Notes under the pieces: model-generated
What the model saw: the letters and a program-made list of their open reading frames with translations, nothing else
Told to the model about the DNA's origin: nothing
Databases searched by the model: none
Translations under genes and position numbers: made by a program
Assembly: GCA_934481445.1 (NCBI GenBank)
Contig: CAKSPC010000019.1
Location: 1-46,140 of the forward strand
DNA: 46,140 nucleotides
DNA from: an uncultured Oscillospiraceae bacterium
Lineage (GTDB): Bacteria; Bacillota; Clostridia; Oscillospirales; Ruminococcaceae
Direction of reading: 5' to 3'
In this document: piece by piece, positions 38,010 through 46,140 of the stretch
How positions within the stretch are numbered: position 1 is the first letter of the stretch
Layout of the letters: the number at the start of each line of letters is the position of its first letter

Positions 38010-38280
38010 GCGCGGAATTCCCCTTCCGCGCATGAACCTAATGCCTTTTTATGCGGCGAAAATCGACCGCTCAATCTGTCGAAAAAGTCTTACGACTTTT
38101 CCGACAGAGTACATCCGCCCTGCGCGCACGGTTTGTCGGCGTTGCCGACAAACCGCACACTTGTGCGGATAGAAGTGTTTTTCGCACCCGGCAGGGTCGA
38201 CGCAGTCACCCTTGACCCGTGGCGAAAAACGGATTTCAAGAGCCCGCTTCGCGGGCAAATTTGATTTTTCGACAAGCTGC
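38010..38280 (-). other. Structured 5' leader of the M23 gene, possibly a repeat element
   Basis: Between the promoter (38293-38321) and the M23 start lie about 300 bases without a convincing gene but with four strong hairpins: 38010-38031 (GCGCGGAA/TTCCGCGC), 38075-38108 (15-base arms, one mismatch, TTAC loop), 38129-38155 (perfect 12-bp CGGTTTGTCGGC, GTT loop) and 38242-38256 (GCCCGC, TTC loop). A longer-range pair GTTTTTCGC/GCGAAAAAC (38177-38185, 38222-38230) encloses more sequence. Overlapping short frames on the minus strand look like by-products of the palindromes. It may be a regulatory RNA leader or an inserted palindromic repeat; I cannot match it to a known riboswitch. Confidence 0.65.
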
Positions 38281-38292
38281 GCTTACATATTT

Positions 38293-38321
38293 ATTGTAAC
38301 ATATAAGGCAAAGCTTGTCAA
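38293..38321 (-). promoter_or_regulatory. Promoter of the M23 hydrolase gene
   Basis: On the minus strand TTGACA (38321-38316), a 17-base spacer and TACAAT (38298-38293) form a strong promoter. Transcription would begin near 38286, about 300 bases before the start codon. Confidence 0.8.
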
Positions 38322-38383
38322 GAAGAAATATATTCAAAATGACGAAAATCGAGTGAAACTGCGCCGCATATTTGGCAGGAAGA

Positions 38384-39061
38384 TCATGCCTGCTTTTCGG
38401 CGGCTTTTCTGCGGGTCATGAAGCTCTCGAAGCGGAAGCGCCTGTCCATGATATCCCCGCAGATACCGACCGCCTTTCCCATCGTAAACGCCGCAAGTAT
38501 CGTGCCGATACCCAGCCCCTCGATGTGCCCCAGCCCGAAGAATGTCAGCGCGGCGGTGACGATAAGGCAGCTTACGTCGAAGCCTATTTTTATTTTCGGA
38601 TAGCCGGCTTTAGTTATGTCCGAAAGTTCCCGCGGGAACAGGTCTGTCGGAACGATGGGCAGTCCGCAGCGGTTGGACAGCGCGATGCCTATGCTCAGCA
38701 GAACATAGCTTACCACGAACCAGACTATTTTCCAGGGCAGGCTGCCCGGCAGGACGTTTATCCACAGCTCGTGCAGGTCGAGAAGCTCTCCGAAAACAAA
38801 CCCGACCACAAAGCTGAACAGGTATGACGGAACGAATTTCTTTCTCATTATCATCAGCGACAGCACCAGCAGCCCCTGAAATATATATGTCCATGTTCCG
38901 AGGGAAAGCACCGGAAATACCTCCGAAAATGCGTACGGAACGCTGGATATCGCGGAAATTCCCGCGTCGGAATACAGCATAAGAACAACTCCGAAGCTGT
39001 TGATAAGCACCGCCAGCGGCAGAGCGGCCTCGCCGCGTATAAGTATTTTTTCCTCTGACAT
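38384..39061 (-). CDS. YczE/YitT-like integral membrane protein
   Basis: I choose ATG 39061 behind GGGGGCATATATC, giving 225 aa. The protein has about five hydrophobic segments with phrases typical of the YczE/DUF6198 group (SFGVVLMLYSDAGISAISSVPYAFSE near the start, in two runs; NRCGLPIVPTDLFPREL; GLGIGTILAAFTMGKAVG). It is probably a multi-pass membrane transporter-like protein of unknown substrate. The C-terminus is a basic cytoplasmic tail. Confidence 0.78.
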   Translation of the reverse strand: MSEEKILIRGEAALPLAVLINSFGVVLMLYSDAGISAISSVPYAFSEVFPVLSLGTWTYIFQGLLVLSLMIMRKKFVPSYLFSFVVGFVFGELLDLHELWINVLPGSLPWKIVWFVVSYVLLSIGIALSNRCGLPIVPTDLFPRELSDITKAGYPKIKIGFDVSCLIVTAALTFFGLGHIEGLGIGTILAAFTMGKAVGICGDIMDRRFRFESFMTRRKAAEKQA

Positions 39062-39113
39062 TGATATATGCCCCCATGTGTCGTTCTGCAGTCTTGGTGA
39101 ACACTGCGGGTTT

Positions 39114-39142
39114 ATTATAGCACTATCGCGGGCGCGTTTCAA
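39114..39142 (-). promoter_or_regulatory. Promoter of the YczE-like gene
   Basis: On the minus strand TTGAAA (39142-39137), a 17-base spacer and TATAAT (39119-39114) with a TGC extended -10. Confidence 0.8.
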
Positions 39143-39165
39143 GTGTTTTTTTGGGGCAAAACTGC

Positions 39166-39194
39166 TTGAAAATCTCTGCGCGGTGTGATATACT
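39166..39194 (+). promoter_or_regulatory. Promoter of the GH5 endoglucanase gene
   Basis: TTGAAA (39166-39171), a 17-base spacer and TATACT (39189-39194) with a TGA extended -10, 33 bases before the start codon. It is back-to-back with the YczE promoter. Confidence 0.8.
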
Positions 39195-39227
39195 TTTATA
39201 TATATTAACAGGTAAAGGAGCCGTTAC

Positions 39228-41171
39228 ATGGAAAATCAGAACAACACCAACGATACGCCCGAAAAGAAGAAACCGCACAAGGGCGTCATTGCGGCGTTCA
39301 TTGCGATGGGCGTTGTTATTGCGGGGCTTGCCGCCGCGCTTATGATCACGAACATAAACCGCGCGCCGACCGAAAGCGTCCCCGTTTCATCCGACAGCGT
39401 TACTTCCGATGATGTTCCGCCGGGCACATCCGCCGACGAGCCGACTTCCGCGGATAATTCCTCAGCGCCGACCGAAAGCGCCTCCGATGAAAATGTTAAG
39501 CCCGCCGAAAGCGGCGTCCTGCTGGAATATTCCGTCGACAATTCGTGGGAAGCAGCGGACGCGATGATGTACGGCGTTCAGTTCGGGATAACCAACAACA
39601 CCGGCAGCGGCATAAGCGGCTGGGAACTGGTGCTGGATATAAACGGGCTGATATCCTGCGACGGCTGGAACGGCACATACACCGTAAGCGGAAACACCCT
39701 CACCATCACCAACGCCGAGTACAACGGGGATATAGGCGTCGGCGGGAATGTCGTGGTGGGGTGCAACCTCGGTACGGAGTCGTCATTCAAAGTGGACGGC
39801 GCAAGGCTCAACGGAATTGAGTGCACTGTCCGCGCAGGGAATGTTGACCGGAATAATCAGAACAGCGGCGGAAATAACGGCGGTCAGAACGCAAATAACG
39901 AGCAGGCTGTCCCCGCGGACGTGAGCGTGCTTCTCGAGCGGACGGATAAGGCGGTGCAGGGCGACGACTGGCTCTACACCGACGGAAACCGCATCGTCGA
40001 CAAGGACGGAAAGCGCGTGTGGCTGACCGGCGTGAACTGGTTCGGTTACAACACGGGCACCAACACGTTCGACGGGCTGTGGAACAGCGGGCTGAAGTCC
40101 TCTGTCGCTGCCATTGCAGACCACGGATTTAATCTGATACGCGTGCCGATGTCCGCGGAGCTTATAAATCAGTGGGCGGCGGGGGAGTATCCCAAGGCAA
40201 ACTACAACAACGCCCTCAACCCCGACCTCAACAACATGAACAGTCTTGAAATATTCGACTATTTCTTAAAGCTGGCGGAGGAAAACGGAATAAAGGTAAT
40301 GCCCGATATACACAGCGCGGAAACCAACGCTTCGGGTCATACTGTGAACCTCTGGTACACCTCGAAGGTTTCGGCGGAGGATTACTATTCCGCCCTCGAA
40401 TGGATGGCGGAAAGATACAAGGACAACGACACGATAATCGCCTTTGACCTTAAAAACGAGCCCCACGGCAAGCCGTATGAGGGAAGCTCCGCGGCGATAT
40501 GGAACGACTCCGACTCCGCCAACAACTGGAAGCACGTTGCCGAAACCGCGGCGGCGAGGGTCCTCGCGAAAAATCCGAATGTGCTTATCATGGTGGAGGG
40601 CACCGAAATATACCCGAAGAACCTGTCCGCAAACTCCGACTATCATTCCACCAACGATGACGACTACTATTTCAACTGGTGGGGCGGAAATCTCCGCGGC
40701 GTAAAGGACTATCCCGTTGACCTCGGGAAGTACCGGAACAAGCTGGTGTATTCCCCGCACGACTACGGTCCCGCAGTTTATGCACAGCCGTGGTTCCGGG
40801 GCGGCTACACCTTCGACAGCCTTATGAAAGACTGCTGGCGGGACAACTGGTTCTATATCCACGAAAGCAGCACCGCGCCGCTTCTGATAGGCGAGTGGGG
40901 AGGGTTCATGCAGGAGCCTAACCTCACATGGATGACCTATATGCGGCAGCTTATCAAGGAAAACAAGCTGAACCACACGTTCTGGTGCTTCAACGCTAAT
41001 TCCGGCGATACCGGCGGGCTGGTGCTGGATGATTTCACGACATGGGACGAGGAAAAGTACGCTTTTGTAAAGGAAGTCCTCTGGCAGGAAAACGGAAAGT
41101 TCGTCGGGCTTGACCACGCCGTGCCCCTCGGCAAAAACGGTATCACCCTTTCCGTGGCGAACGGTATCTGA
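39228..41171 (+). CDS. Membrane-anchored GH5 endoglucanase with CBM2-like domain
   Basis: The 647-aa protein has a cytoplasmic Lys-rich N-terminus and a membrane helix (about 19-42). A Ser/Thr/Asp linker (45-92) leads to a beta-sandwich of the CBM2 type (about 95-203, with [18 protein letters not shown] and [10 protein letters not shown]). An Asn/Gly linker (204-226) precedes the GH5 domain (about 245-620). The acid/base is E411 (LKNEPHG) and the nucleophile E556 (LIGEWGG). It would hydrolyse cellulose or beta-glucan at the cell surface. The start follows AAAGGAGCCGTTAC. No dockerin or SLH domain is visible. Confidence 0.92.
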   Translation: MENQNNTNDTPEKKKPHKGVIAAFIAMGVVIAGLAAALMITNINRAPTESVPVSSDSVTSDDVPPGTSADEPTSADNSSAPTESASDENVKPAESGVLLEYSVDNSWEAADAMMYGVQFGITNNTGSGISGWELVLDINGLISCDGWNGTYTVSGNTLTITNAEYNGDIGVGGNVVVGCNLGTESSFKVDGARLNGIECTVRAGNVDRNNQNSGGNNGGQNANNEQAVPADVSVLLERTDKAVQGDDWLYTDGNRIVDKDGKRVWLTGVNWFGYNTGTNTFDGLWNSGLKSSVAAIADHGFNLIRVPMSAELINQWAAGEYPKANYNNALNPDLNNMNSLEIFDYFLKLAEENGIKVMPDIHSAETNASGHTVNLWYTSKVSAEDYYSALEWMAERYKDNDTIIAFDLKNEPHGKPYEGSSAAIWNDSDSANNWKHVAETAAARVLAKNPNVLIMVEGTEIYPKNLSANSDYHSTNDDDYYFNWWGGNLRGVKDYPVDLGKYRNKLVYSPHDYGPAVYAQPWFRGGYTFDSLMKDCWRDNWFYIHESSTAPLLIGEWGGFMQEPNLTWMTYMRQLIKENKLNHTFWCFNANSGDTGGLVLDDFTTWDEEKYAFVKEVLWQENGKFVGLDHAVPLGKNGITLSVANGI

Positions 41172-41503
41172 CGATACGGAATGTGTGTTTGTGTAATTTG
41201 CGCGAAAAATTGAAAATTGCCGTTCGCATTTGGAATTTTTGTGCAAAATGGCTTTTTTCTGTTGTGCAATATGCACAAAAAATGTCTGTGAAAACGTTAT
41301 CTTAATCGCCTTAAATCACAAATTTGCGAGTTATCTTGCGTAAACATCTTGACCTTCGCGGATTTTTATAGTAAAATGGTCTGTAGCCTAAGGAGTGCGG
41401 GCAGAAATCGATGTTCCCGCACAAACCTCGAGCAGATATGCACTTCAATAAAGCGGAGTGCAAAATACAGCGCAATGCTGTAATGTATTCAGGAGGAAGA
41501 ATT
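41172..41503 (+). other. Intergenic region with promoter and structured leader
   Basis: These 332 bases have no gene. The first half is AT-rich with a palindrome TTGTGC-AATAT-GCACAA but no clear terminator for the GH5 gene. A promoter lies at 41349-41377. The lipoprotein leader then holds GTGCGGG...CCCGCAC (about 41395-41422) and GCACTT...GAGTGC hairpins before the ribosome site AGGAGGAAGAATT. Confidence 0.6.
41349..41377 (+). promoter_or_regulatory. Promoter of the lipoprotein gene
   Basis: TTGACC (41349-41354), a 17-base spacer and TAAAAT (41372-41377), giving a leader of about 120 bases before the start at 41504. Confidence 0.75.
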
Positions 41504-42649
41504 ATGAAGAAGTTTATCGCAACTATGATGGCGGCTGCCATGGTAGTAAGCCTTGCAGGCTGTGCAAACAACGGCACAAGCAGCGAGGGCACATCCGATG
41601 TAAGCAGCGACAGCGCTGCAGACAACAGCAGCGAGAGCACCGCAGACGAGAGCAGCGACGCTGCTTCCGAGGACAGCACAGAGAGCACCGACAATGGTTC
41701 CGCTGACGCGTCCGCACGCAAGCTCGGCATGGGCGTAAGCACATCCATCGCATCTTCTGCTGCAGGCAATGCACAGGTAGACGCTACAGTTGCTGCCGTT
41801 ATCCTTGACGCAGACGGAAAGATCGTTTCCTGCTCCATCGATGTTGCACAGAACAAGATGGCCATCACCGACGGCGAAGTTCCCGAGGACGCTGCTTCCA
41901 TGACTTTCAAGAGCAAGAAGGAGAAGCTCGAGGAATACGGCATGAAGCCCGCTTCCGCAATCGGCAAGGAGTGGTACGAGCAGGCTGAGGCTTTCGAGGC
42001 TTATGTTGTAGGCATGACCGCTGACGACGTTGCCGCTATCCCCGTAGAAACCACCGACAACGGTCACGTTGTAACAACCGATGAGACCCTGCTGGCAGGC
42101 TGCACAATGAGCATCAGCGCATTCATCGACGCTACCGTAAAGGCTTGCAACGACGACAGCGCAGCTGATTTCACCGGCGACGCCAAGCTCGCACTGACCT
42201 GCGCGACCTCCGTTGATTCCGCTACAGCTTCCGCTGAGGACGGCGAGGACGGCACAGCAGCTATGTACACTTCTTTCGCAGCAGTTGCGGTTGACAACGA
42301 CGGCAAGCTTGCAGCAGTATGCTACGACGAAGTTCAGCCCAAGGTAACGTTCGACGAGGAAGGCGAGATCACATCCGATACTTCCGCCGAGATCAAGACC
42401 AAGAGAGAGAAGAAGGACGAGTACGGCATGAGAGGCGTATCCGGCATCTCCGCTGAGTGGTTCGAGCAGGATCAGGCATTCGAGACATTCGTAACAGGCA
42501 AGACTGCCGACGAGATTTCCGCTATCCCCACAGAAACCACCGATAACGGTCACGTTGTAACAACCGATGAAACTCTGCTGGCCGGCTGCACAATGAGCGT
42601 TGGCGGCATGATCGGCACAGTTGTTAAGGCTATGGGTCTTGCAGGCTGA
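41504..42649 (+). CDS. Abundant two-repeat lipoprotein, possibly flavin/redox-linked
   Basis: ATG 41504 follows CAGGAGGAAGAATT (an upstream in-frame ATG at 41411 lies in the leader), giving 381 aa. The signal peptide ends in lipobox LAGC (C20). An acidic Ser-rich linker (about 22-60) follows, then two homologous domains of about 140 residues. Each has an early strand VAAVILDADGKIVS or AAVAVDNDGKLAA, a KKEKLEEYGM-like Lys helix and a near-identical end TTDNGHVVTTDETLLAGC. The strand pattern resembles FMN-binding domains, but no SGAT attachment motif is visible. Strong codon bias suggests high expression. It precedes apbE and the Rnf genes, so a redox role is inferred. Confidence 0.75.
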   Translation: MKKFIATMMAAAMVVSLAGCANNGTSSEGTSDVSSDSAADNSSESTADESSDAASEDSTESTDNGSADASARKLGMGVSTSIASSAAGNAQVDATVAAVILDADGKIVSCSIDVAQNKMAITDGEVPEDAASMTFKSKKEKLEEYGMKPASAIGKEWYEQAEAFEAYVVGMTADDVAAIPVETTDNGHVVTTDETLLAGCTMSISAFIDATVKACNDDSAADFTGDAKLALTCATSVDSATASAEDGEDGTAAMYTSFAAVAVDNDGKLAAVCYDEVQPKVTFDEEGEITSDTSAEIKTKREKKDEYGMRGVSGISAEWFEQDQAFETFVTGKTADEISAIPTETTDNGHVVTTDETLLAGCTMSVGGMIGTVVKAMGLAG

Positions 42650-42685
42650 TAGTCGGCACGGCTGACAGTTTTGATATGACGCAAG

Positions 42686-42718
42686 AAGATGAGGGGTTAT
42701 ATTGCCTCTCATCTTTTT
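42686..42718 (+). terminator. Terminator/attenuator between the lipoprotein and apbE
   Basis: AAGATGAG.GG and CC.CTCATCTT form a stem closed by a 7-base AT loop and followed by TTT. It would separate the lipoprotein from apbE or lower apbE expression. Confidence 0.78.
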
Positions 42719-42739
42719 GACTTGAATAGGAGTTTTTTG

Positions 42740-43801
42740 ATGTACAGAAGCATGGTCAGGAAAGTTACAGCCGCGTGCCTTGCGGCTGCCGCTGCCATAA
42801 ACCTTTCCGCCTGCGCCGCGCAGCGCGGGAAAACAAGGTATACCAAGGCGTATCTTGAATTTTTCGACACGGCGACGCAGATAGTCGGCTGCGAGGAGAA
42901 CGAGGAAACATTCACGCAGAACTGCGAGGAGGTATATGCCCTGCTGGAGGAATACCATCAGCTTACGGACATATACCATGAATACACGGGCGTGAACAAT
43001 GTCCGCACCATCAACCGCAGCGCGGGCAGGGAGCCTGTAAAGGTGGATGAAAAGCTCATCGACCTGCTGGAGTTTTCAAAGGAAATGTACGCCGCCACCG
43101 ACGGGATGTGCGATATCGCGCTGGGAAGCGTGCTGTCAATCTGGCACAAATACCGCGAGCAGGGCATAGACGACCCCGAAAAGGCGCAGCTTCCCTCCAT
43201 GGACGACCTAACCGAGGCTTCGCAGCATTGCAGCATTGACGACCTCGTCATCGACAGGGAAGCGGGTACGGTGTATCTTGCCGACCCGGAGATGTCCCTT
43301 GACCTCGGCGCGGTGGCAAAGGGCTACGCCGCCGAGCGCGCCGCGGAGCTGCTGATGAGCAGGGGAGTGACCGACGGATACAGCCTTAACATCGGCGGAA
43401 ACGTCCGCACCATCGGCACGAAAAGCGCCGGCTCCGACTGGGCTGCGGGGATACAGAACCCCGACACATCCTCCGAGCAGCCGTATATCGTCCGCCTGAA
43501 GCTCAACGGCGCCGCGCTTGTAACCAGCGGAAACTATCAGCGCTATTACTACGTCGACGGCGTGCGCTATCATCATATAATCGACCCGAACACGCTCATG
43601 CCGCTGAATTATTTCGACGCCGTATCTATTCTCTGTAATGACAGTGGAAAGGCGGACGCGCTCTCCACGGCGCTGTTCAATATGCCCGTTTCCGAGGGCA
43701 GGGCGCTGCTGGAGAAAATAGGCGGCGCTGAGGCTATCTGGGTGTATTCCGACGGAAGCTACGAATGCACCGACGGCTTTTCGGAACTTATCATAGACTG
43801 A
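42740..43801 (+). CDS. apbE: FAD:protein FMN transferase (ApbE), lipoprotein form
   Basis: ATG 42740 has TAGGAG 7 bases upstream, giving 353 aa. The lipobox LSAC (C25) anchors it outside the membrane. ApbE motifs are FFDTATQIV, DIALGSVL, the FAD-binding LDLGAVAKGYAAE, SLNIGGNVRTIG and YHHIIDP. The enzyme transfers FMN from FAD to a Thr/Ser of SGAT-type motifs in Rnf/Nqr and related proteins. RnfD, encoded 1.6 kb downstream, shows such a motif. Confidence 0.94.
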   Translation: MYRSMVRKVTAACLAAAAAINLSACAAQRGKTRYTKAYLEFFDTATQIVGCEENEETFTQNCEEVYALLEEYHQLTDIYHEYTGVNNVRTINRSAGREPVKVDEKLIDLLEFSKEMYAATDGMCDIALGSVLSIWHKYREQGIDDPEKAQLPSMDDLTEASQHCSIDDLVIDREAGTVYLADPEMSLDLGAVAKGYAAERAAELLMSRGVTDGYSLNIGGNVRTIGTKSAGSDWAAGIQNPDTSSEQPYIVRLKLNGAALVTSGNYQRYYYVDGVRYHHIIDPNTLMPLNYFDAVSILCNDSGKADALSTALFNMPVSEGRALLEKIGGAEAIWVYSDGSYECTDGFSELIID

Positions 43802-43846
43802 CAGCACGGAATATTTTGTTAAAAACAAAATTGATCATCAGAGGTG

Positions 43847-43875
43847 TTGACAATGCACCTCTTTTGATATATACT
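43847..43875 (+). promoter_or_regulatory. rnfC: Promoter of the rnf operon
   Basis: TTGACA (43847-43852), a 17-base spacer and TATACT (43870-43875). The -35 lies in a small hairpin (AGAGGTG...CACCTCT) that may end apbE transcription. Transcripts would carry a leader of about 230 bases to the rnfC start. Confidence 0.82.
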
Positions 43876-43920
43876 AACAATAGTATGCCTTTTTCGATGA
43901 AAAAAGGCTGCGGTCATAAG

Positions 43921-44078
43921 GGAACCTCTAAAAACCGGTTTGAAAAGGGAAAATGGGTAGAGTGCGCCGAATGCGATGAAAGCCGACGAAGTAAGGCTGT
44001 ATGCCTTACGAGGAGGTTTGAAGAAGCAGGCGGCGTACTATACACATTTTCACTCAAACAAGGTTTTTAGAGGTGACC
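43921..44078. repeat. Imperfect inverted-repeat element (MITE-like or hairpin leader)
   Basis: The left arm 43921-43969 and the right arm 44031-44078 are inverted copies, about 80 percent identical over 48 bases. The central part carries a GTAAGG...CCTTAC hairpin (43991-44008). The ends share ACCTCTAAAAACC. The size (158 bases) and long terminal inverted repeats resemble a miniature transposable element. It lies between the rnf promoter and rnfC, so it would be transcribed as a long hairpin. A short frame with Cys residues (from 43885) covers it but looks like a by-product. Confidence 0.78.
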
Positions 44079-44109
44079 ATAAATAATTGTGAATGTGAGG
44101 TAATATCAA

Positions 44110-45426
44110 ATGCCACTATTCAAGCTTAAAGGCGCGCATGTTCCGCACAGGAAGAACACCGCGCAGATGGCGGCAGTAAAGATGCCCGCACCGAAGTCCG
44201 TCACGATACCCGTCGTGATGCATATCGGCGCGCCTGCCGTTCCCGCCGTAAAGGTGGGGGATCATGTTGATATCGGCGATGTTATCGCGACCGCGGGCGG
44301 ATTTGTAAGCGCCCCTATCCACGCGAGCGTTTCCGGTACGGTAAAGAAGATCGACACCATCCTTGTAAGCTCGGGAAACAACGTGAATGCCATCACCATC
44401 GAATCCGACGGAGAGATGAAGGTATCCGGGGCGGTAAAGCCCCCGAAGCTCGAAACCTACGAGGATTTCATCAATGCTGTCCGCGACAGCGGCCTTGTAG
44501 GCCTTGGCGGCGCGGGATTTCCCACCGCGGTGAAGCTGAAGATAGATGATCTGTCCCGCATAAAAGCTGTCGTTATCAACGGCGCCGAGTGCGAGCCCTA
44601 TATCACCAGCGACACCAGAACCATGCTCGACGAAGCCGACTGGATGAAAGAGGGCTTCGCGCTGCTGGAAAAATTCCTCAAGGTGAAGAACATCATCATC
44701 GGTATCGAGAAGAACAAGCCCGAGTGCATCGCGAAGATGAACGAGATCGCCGCCGCTGACCCCTGCGTTACCGTAAAGCCGCTCCCGAGCCTGTATCCGC
44801 AGGGCGGCGAGAAAGTTCTTATATACCACACCACCGGCGCGGTCGTACCCGAGGGCAAGCTTCCGCTGGACGCGGGCGCGGTGGTACTCAACTGCACAAC
44901 GCTTGCGTGCCTTGCGAAATACTGCAGGACGGGTATGCCGCTGGTGGAGAAGTGCGTTACCGTTGACGGCAGCGCAATAAAGAACCCGCAGAACGTTATC
45001 GTCCCCATCGGAACATCCATCGGCGACCTTATCGAATTCTGCGGCGGTTTCAGCGAGGAGCCCGGCAAGATACTCTCCGGCGGCCCCATGATGGGTATTG
45101 CCGTGCCGGATACCGACTGCCCCATCATCAAGAACACCAATGCGATCATCGCCATGAACGCAAAGGACGCACAGCCCAAGAAGCAGACCGCCTGCATCCG
45201 CTGCGGAAACTGCGTGGCACACTGCCCGCTGCACCTCGACCCCGTGTCCATTTCCAGGGCGTTCAGGGACGGCGACTGCGAGGAGCTGAAGAAGCTCAAG
45301 GTAAACCTCTGCATGGAGTGCGGCTGCTGTGCATTCGTCTGTCCGACAGGACAGCCCCTTGTTCAGAGAAACAAGCTGTCCAAGTCCATGCTTAGAAACT
45401 ATAAACCTCAGGAGGGAAAGAAATGA
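44110..45426 (+). CDS. rnfC: RnfC, electron transport complex subunit
   Basis: The 438-aa protein is the NADH- and ferredoxin-side subunit of the Rnf complex, which couples ferredoxin:NAD+ oxidoreduction to ion pumping. An N-terminal barrel-sandwich part (about 1-100) leads to a Rossmann-like NADH/FMN domain with GLVGLGGAGFPTAVKL and INGAECEPYITSD. A SLBB-like region (about 285-330) and two 4Fe-4S clusters follow: C362, 365, 368, 372 (CIRCGNCVAHCP) and C401, 404, 407, 411. The ribosome site is weak (GTGAGGTAATATCAA). The stop overlaps rnfD as ATGA. Confidence 0.96.
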   Translation: MPLFKLKGAHVPHRKNTAQMAAVKMPAPKSVTIPVVMHIGAPAVPAVKVGDHVDIGDVIATAGGFVSAPIHASVSGTVKKIDTILVSSGNNVNAITIESDGEMKVSGAVKPPKLETYEDFINAVRDSGLVGLGGAGFPTAVKLKIDDLSRIKAVVINGAECEPYITSDTRTMLDEADWMKEGFALLEKFLKVKNIIIGIEKNKPECIAKMNEIAAADPCVTVKPLPSLYPQGGEKVLIYHTTGAVVPEGKLPLDAGAVVLNCTTLACLAKYCRTGMPLVEKCVTVDGSAIKNPQNVIVPIGTSIGDLIEFCGGFSEEPGKILSGGPMMGIAVPDTDCPIIKNTNAIIAMNAKDAQPKKQTACIRCGNCVAHCPLHLDPVSISRAFRDGDCEELKKLKVNLCMECGCCAFVCPTGQPLVQRNKLSKSMLRNYKPQEGKK

Positions 45427-46140
45427 GCAATTTAACTGTTACTTCTTCTCCGCATATATGCACGCCCCGCACAACCCGCTCCATCATGCTCGATGTGCTG
45501 ATAGCGCTGCTTCCCGCCGCTGCTGCGTCGGTAATTCTTTTCGGAATAAACAGCCTGTTCGTTATCCTCACCTGTGTGATAGCGGCGATGCTTTCCGAAT
45601 TCCTGTTCAATCTTATCTGCAGGAAGCCGCAGACCGTCGGCGACCTTTCATCGGCGGTAACTGGTCTGCTTCTCGCGCTGAATATCCCCTCCACCATCCC
45701 GCTTTGGCAGGCGGCGATAGGCGCGGTTTTCGCGATAATCGTTGTTAAGTGCCTGTTCGGCGGCATCGGTCAGAACTTCGCGAACCCCGCCATCACGGCG
45801 AGAATTTTCCTGCTGCTGTCCTTCAGCGGCACAATGACCGCCGCAGTGTTCCCGCAGAACGCCGACGTGGTTTCGGGCGCAACTCCGCTGGGAGTTCTCA
45901 GCGGGCAGGACGGCACGCTTCCTACATATCTTGACCTGTTCCTCGGCAAGTGCGGCGGCGCACTTGGCGAAACCTGCGCGCTGGCGCTGCTGATAGGCGG
46001 TATCTATCTTATCGTCCGCGGCGTTATCACATGGCACACCCCCGTTGTTTTCATCGCGACTGTGTTCCTGTTCTCCCTCGTTCTGGGTCAGGATCCTGTC
46101 GCTGAGATCCTTTCCGGCGGTCTGTTCATCGGCGCGATCT
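45423..46140 (+). CDS. rnfD: RnfD, electron transport complex subunit (cut by window end)
   Basis: The frame starts at ATG 45423 (AGGAGGGAAAGAA) and stays open to the window end, 239 codons. It is an integral membrane protein with several helices (residues about 20-45, 45-65, 80-110, 125-145, 180-205) and NFANPAITARIFL typical of RnfD. SGAT at 151-154 is the site where ApbE attaches FMN to the Thr. The remaining Rnf genes (usually G, E, A, B) are expected downstream. Confidence 0.94.
   Translation, partial: MSNLTVTSSPHICTPRTTRSIMLDVLIALLPAAAASVILFGINSLFVILTCVIAAMLSEFLFNLICRKPQTVGDLSSAVTGLLLALNIPSTIPLWQAAIGAVFAIIVVKCLFGGIGQNFANPAITARIFLLLSFSGTMTAAVFPQNADVVSGATPLGVLSGQDGTLPTYLDLFLGKCGGALGETCALALLIGGIYLIVRGVITWHTPVVFIATVFLFSLVLGQDPVAEILSGGLFIGAI

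Noticed and set aside
38049..38275. Two overlapping minus-strand frames (61 and 69 codons) in the M23 leader
   Set aside because: They overlap each other in different frames and follow the palindromes; no ribosome site or coding signature is visible.
41263..41279. Palindrome TTGTGC-AATAT-GCACAA resembling the phage operators
   Set aside because: It lies 12.7 kb away in host DNA after the GH5 gene, with no promoter at the spot. The similarity is limited to TGTGC and is probably chance.
41489..42979. 496-codon open frame on the minus strand across the lipoprotein and apbE
   Set aside because: It is a complement-strand shadow with repeated low-complexity Cys/Val/Gly text created by the biased codons of the lipoprotein gene.
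43885..44070. Short Cys-containing plus-strand frame over the inverted-repeat element
   Set aside because: It is created by the inverted repeat, has no ribosome site, and its frame ends within the right arm. I treat it as part of the repeat.
1..46140. CRISPR array, rRNA or complete tRNA genes
   Set aside because: No regularly spaced repeats, rRNA signatures or full cloverleaf were seen; only the tRNA-Pro 3' fragment at 32387-32434 is present.

Overview
The window holds the right-hand 32.4 kb of a temperate siphovirus-type prophage, with its left end outside the window, followed by about 13.7 kb of host chromosome. The host is probably an anaerobic gut or rumen Firmicute of the Ruminococcaceae/Oscillospiraceae type. 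The grounds are a membrane-anchored GH5 endoglucanase with a carbohydrate-binding module, an Rnf operon with a flavin transferase (ApbE), a PocR-type hybrid histidine kinase, AGGAGG ribosome-binding sites and Firmicute-type promoters. This placement is inferred from gene content, not from a marker gene.

Prophage, right to left. A tRNA-Pro(UGG) 3' fragment (32387-32434) marks the right attachment site beside the tyrosine integrase. The lysogeny operon runs on the + strand: a double-HTH repressor, an ImmA-like metallopeptidase with membrane and C-terminal metal-site segments, a Cys/His protein and the integrase. It diverges from a Cro-like gene across about 170 bp holding two consensus promoters and four 17-bp operator-like palindromes. 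The early genes (about 16.5-27.7 kb, - strand) encode small HTH and zinc proteins, a DNA methyltransferase (frameshifted at an A9 tract), a PAPS-reductase-like protein, YqaJ exonuclease, RecT, RusA, SSB, a DUF4373-type replication protein and a dUTPase interrupted by an in-frame TGA. An ArpU/RinA-like regulator ends the early region, next to a probable late promoter with two TTGTGACA repeats. The late genes follow: small and large terminase, portal, minor capsid protein 2 fused to two HExxH domains, scaffold, capsid, head-tail connectors, major tail protein, Gp15-type tail genes, tape measure and a tail/baseplate gene cut by the window edge. Lysis genes are not in the window.

Two cargo (moron-like) units sit inside the late region. 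One encodes a zinc-ribbon membrane protein behind a fully consensus promoter and before its own terminator (4338-4769). The other encodes a small Cys protein on the opposite strand, also with its own promoter and terminator (9929-10350). Several terminator hairpins inside the late operon suggest processive antitermination or internal promoters.

Host part. After the tRNA terminator comes a 152-bp tandemly repeated structured element. Then follow a response regulator/hybrid kinase operon (- strand), an M23 murein hydrolase with an unusually long structured leader (- strand), a YczE/YitT-like membrane protein (- strand), the GH5 endoglucanase (+), a repeat-containing lipoprotein (+), ApbE (+) and rnfC-rnfD (+, rnfD cut by the window end). 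ApbE and the SGAT motif visible in RnfD fit covalent flavinylation of the Rnf complex. The rnfC leader carries a 158-bp imperfect inverted-repeat element between its promoter and start codon.
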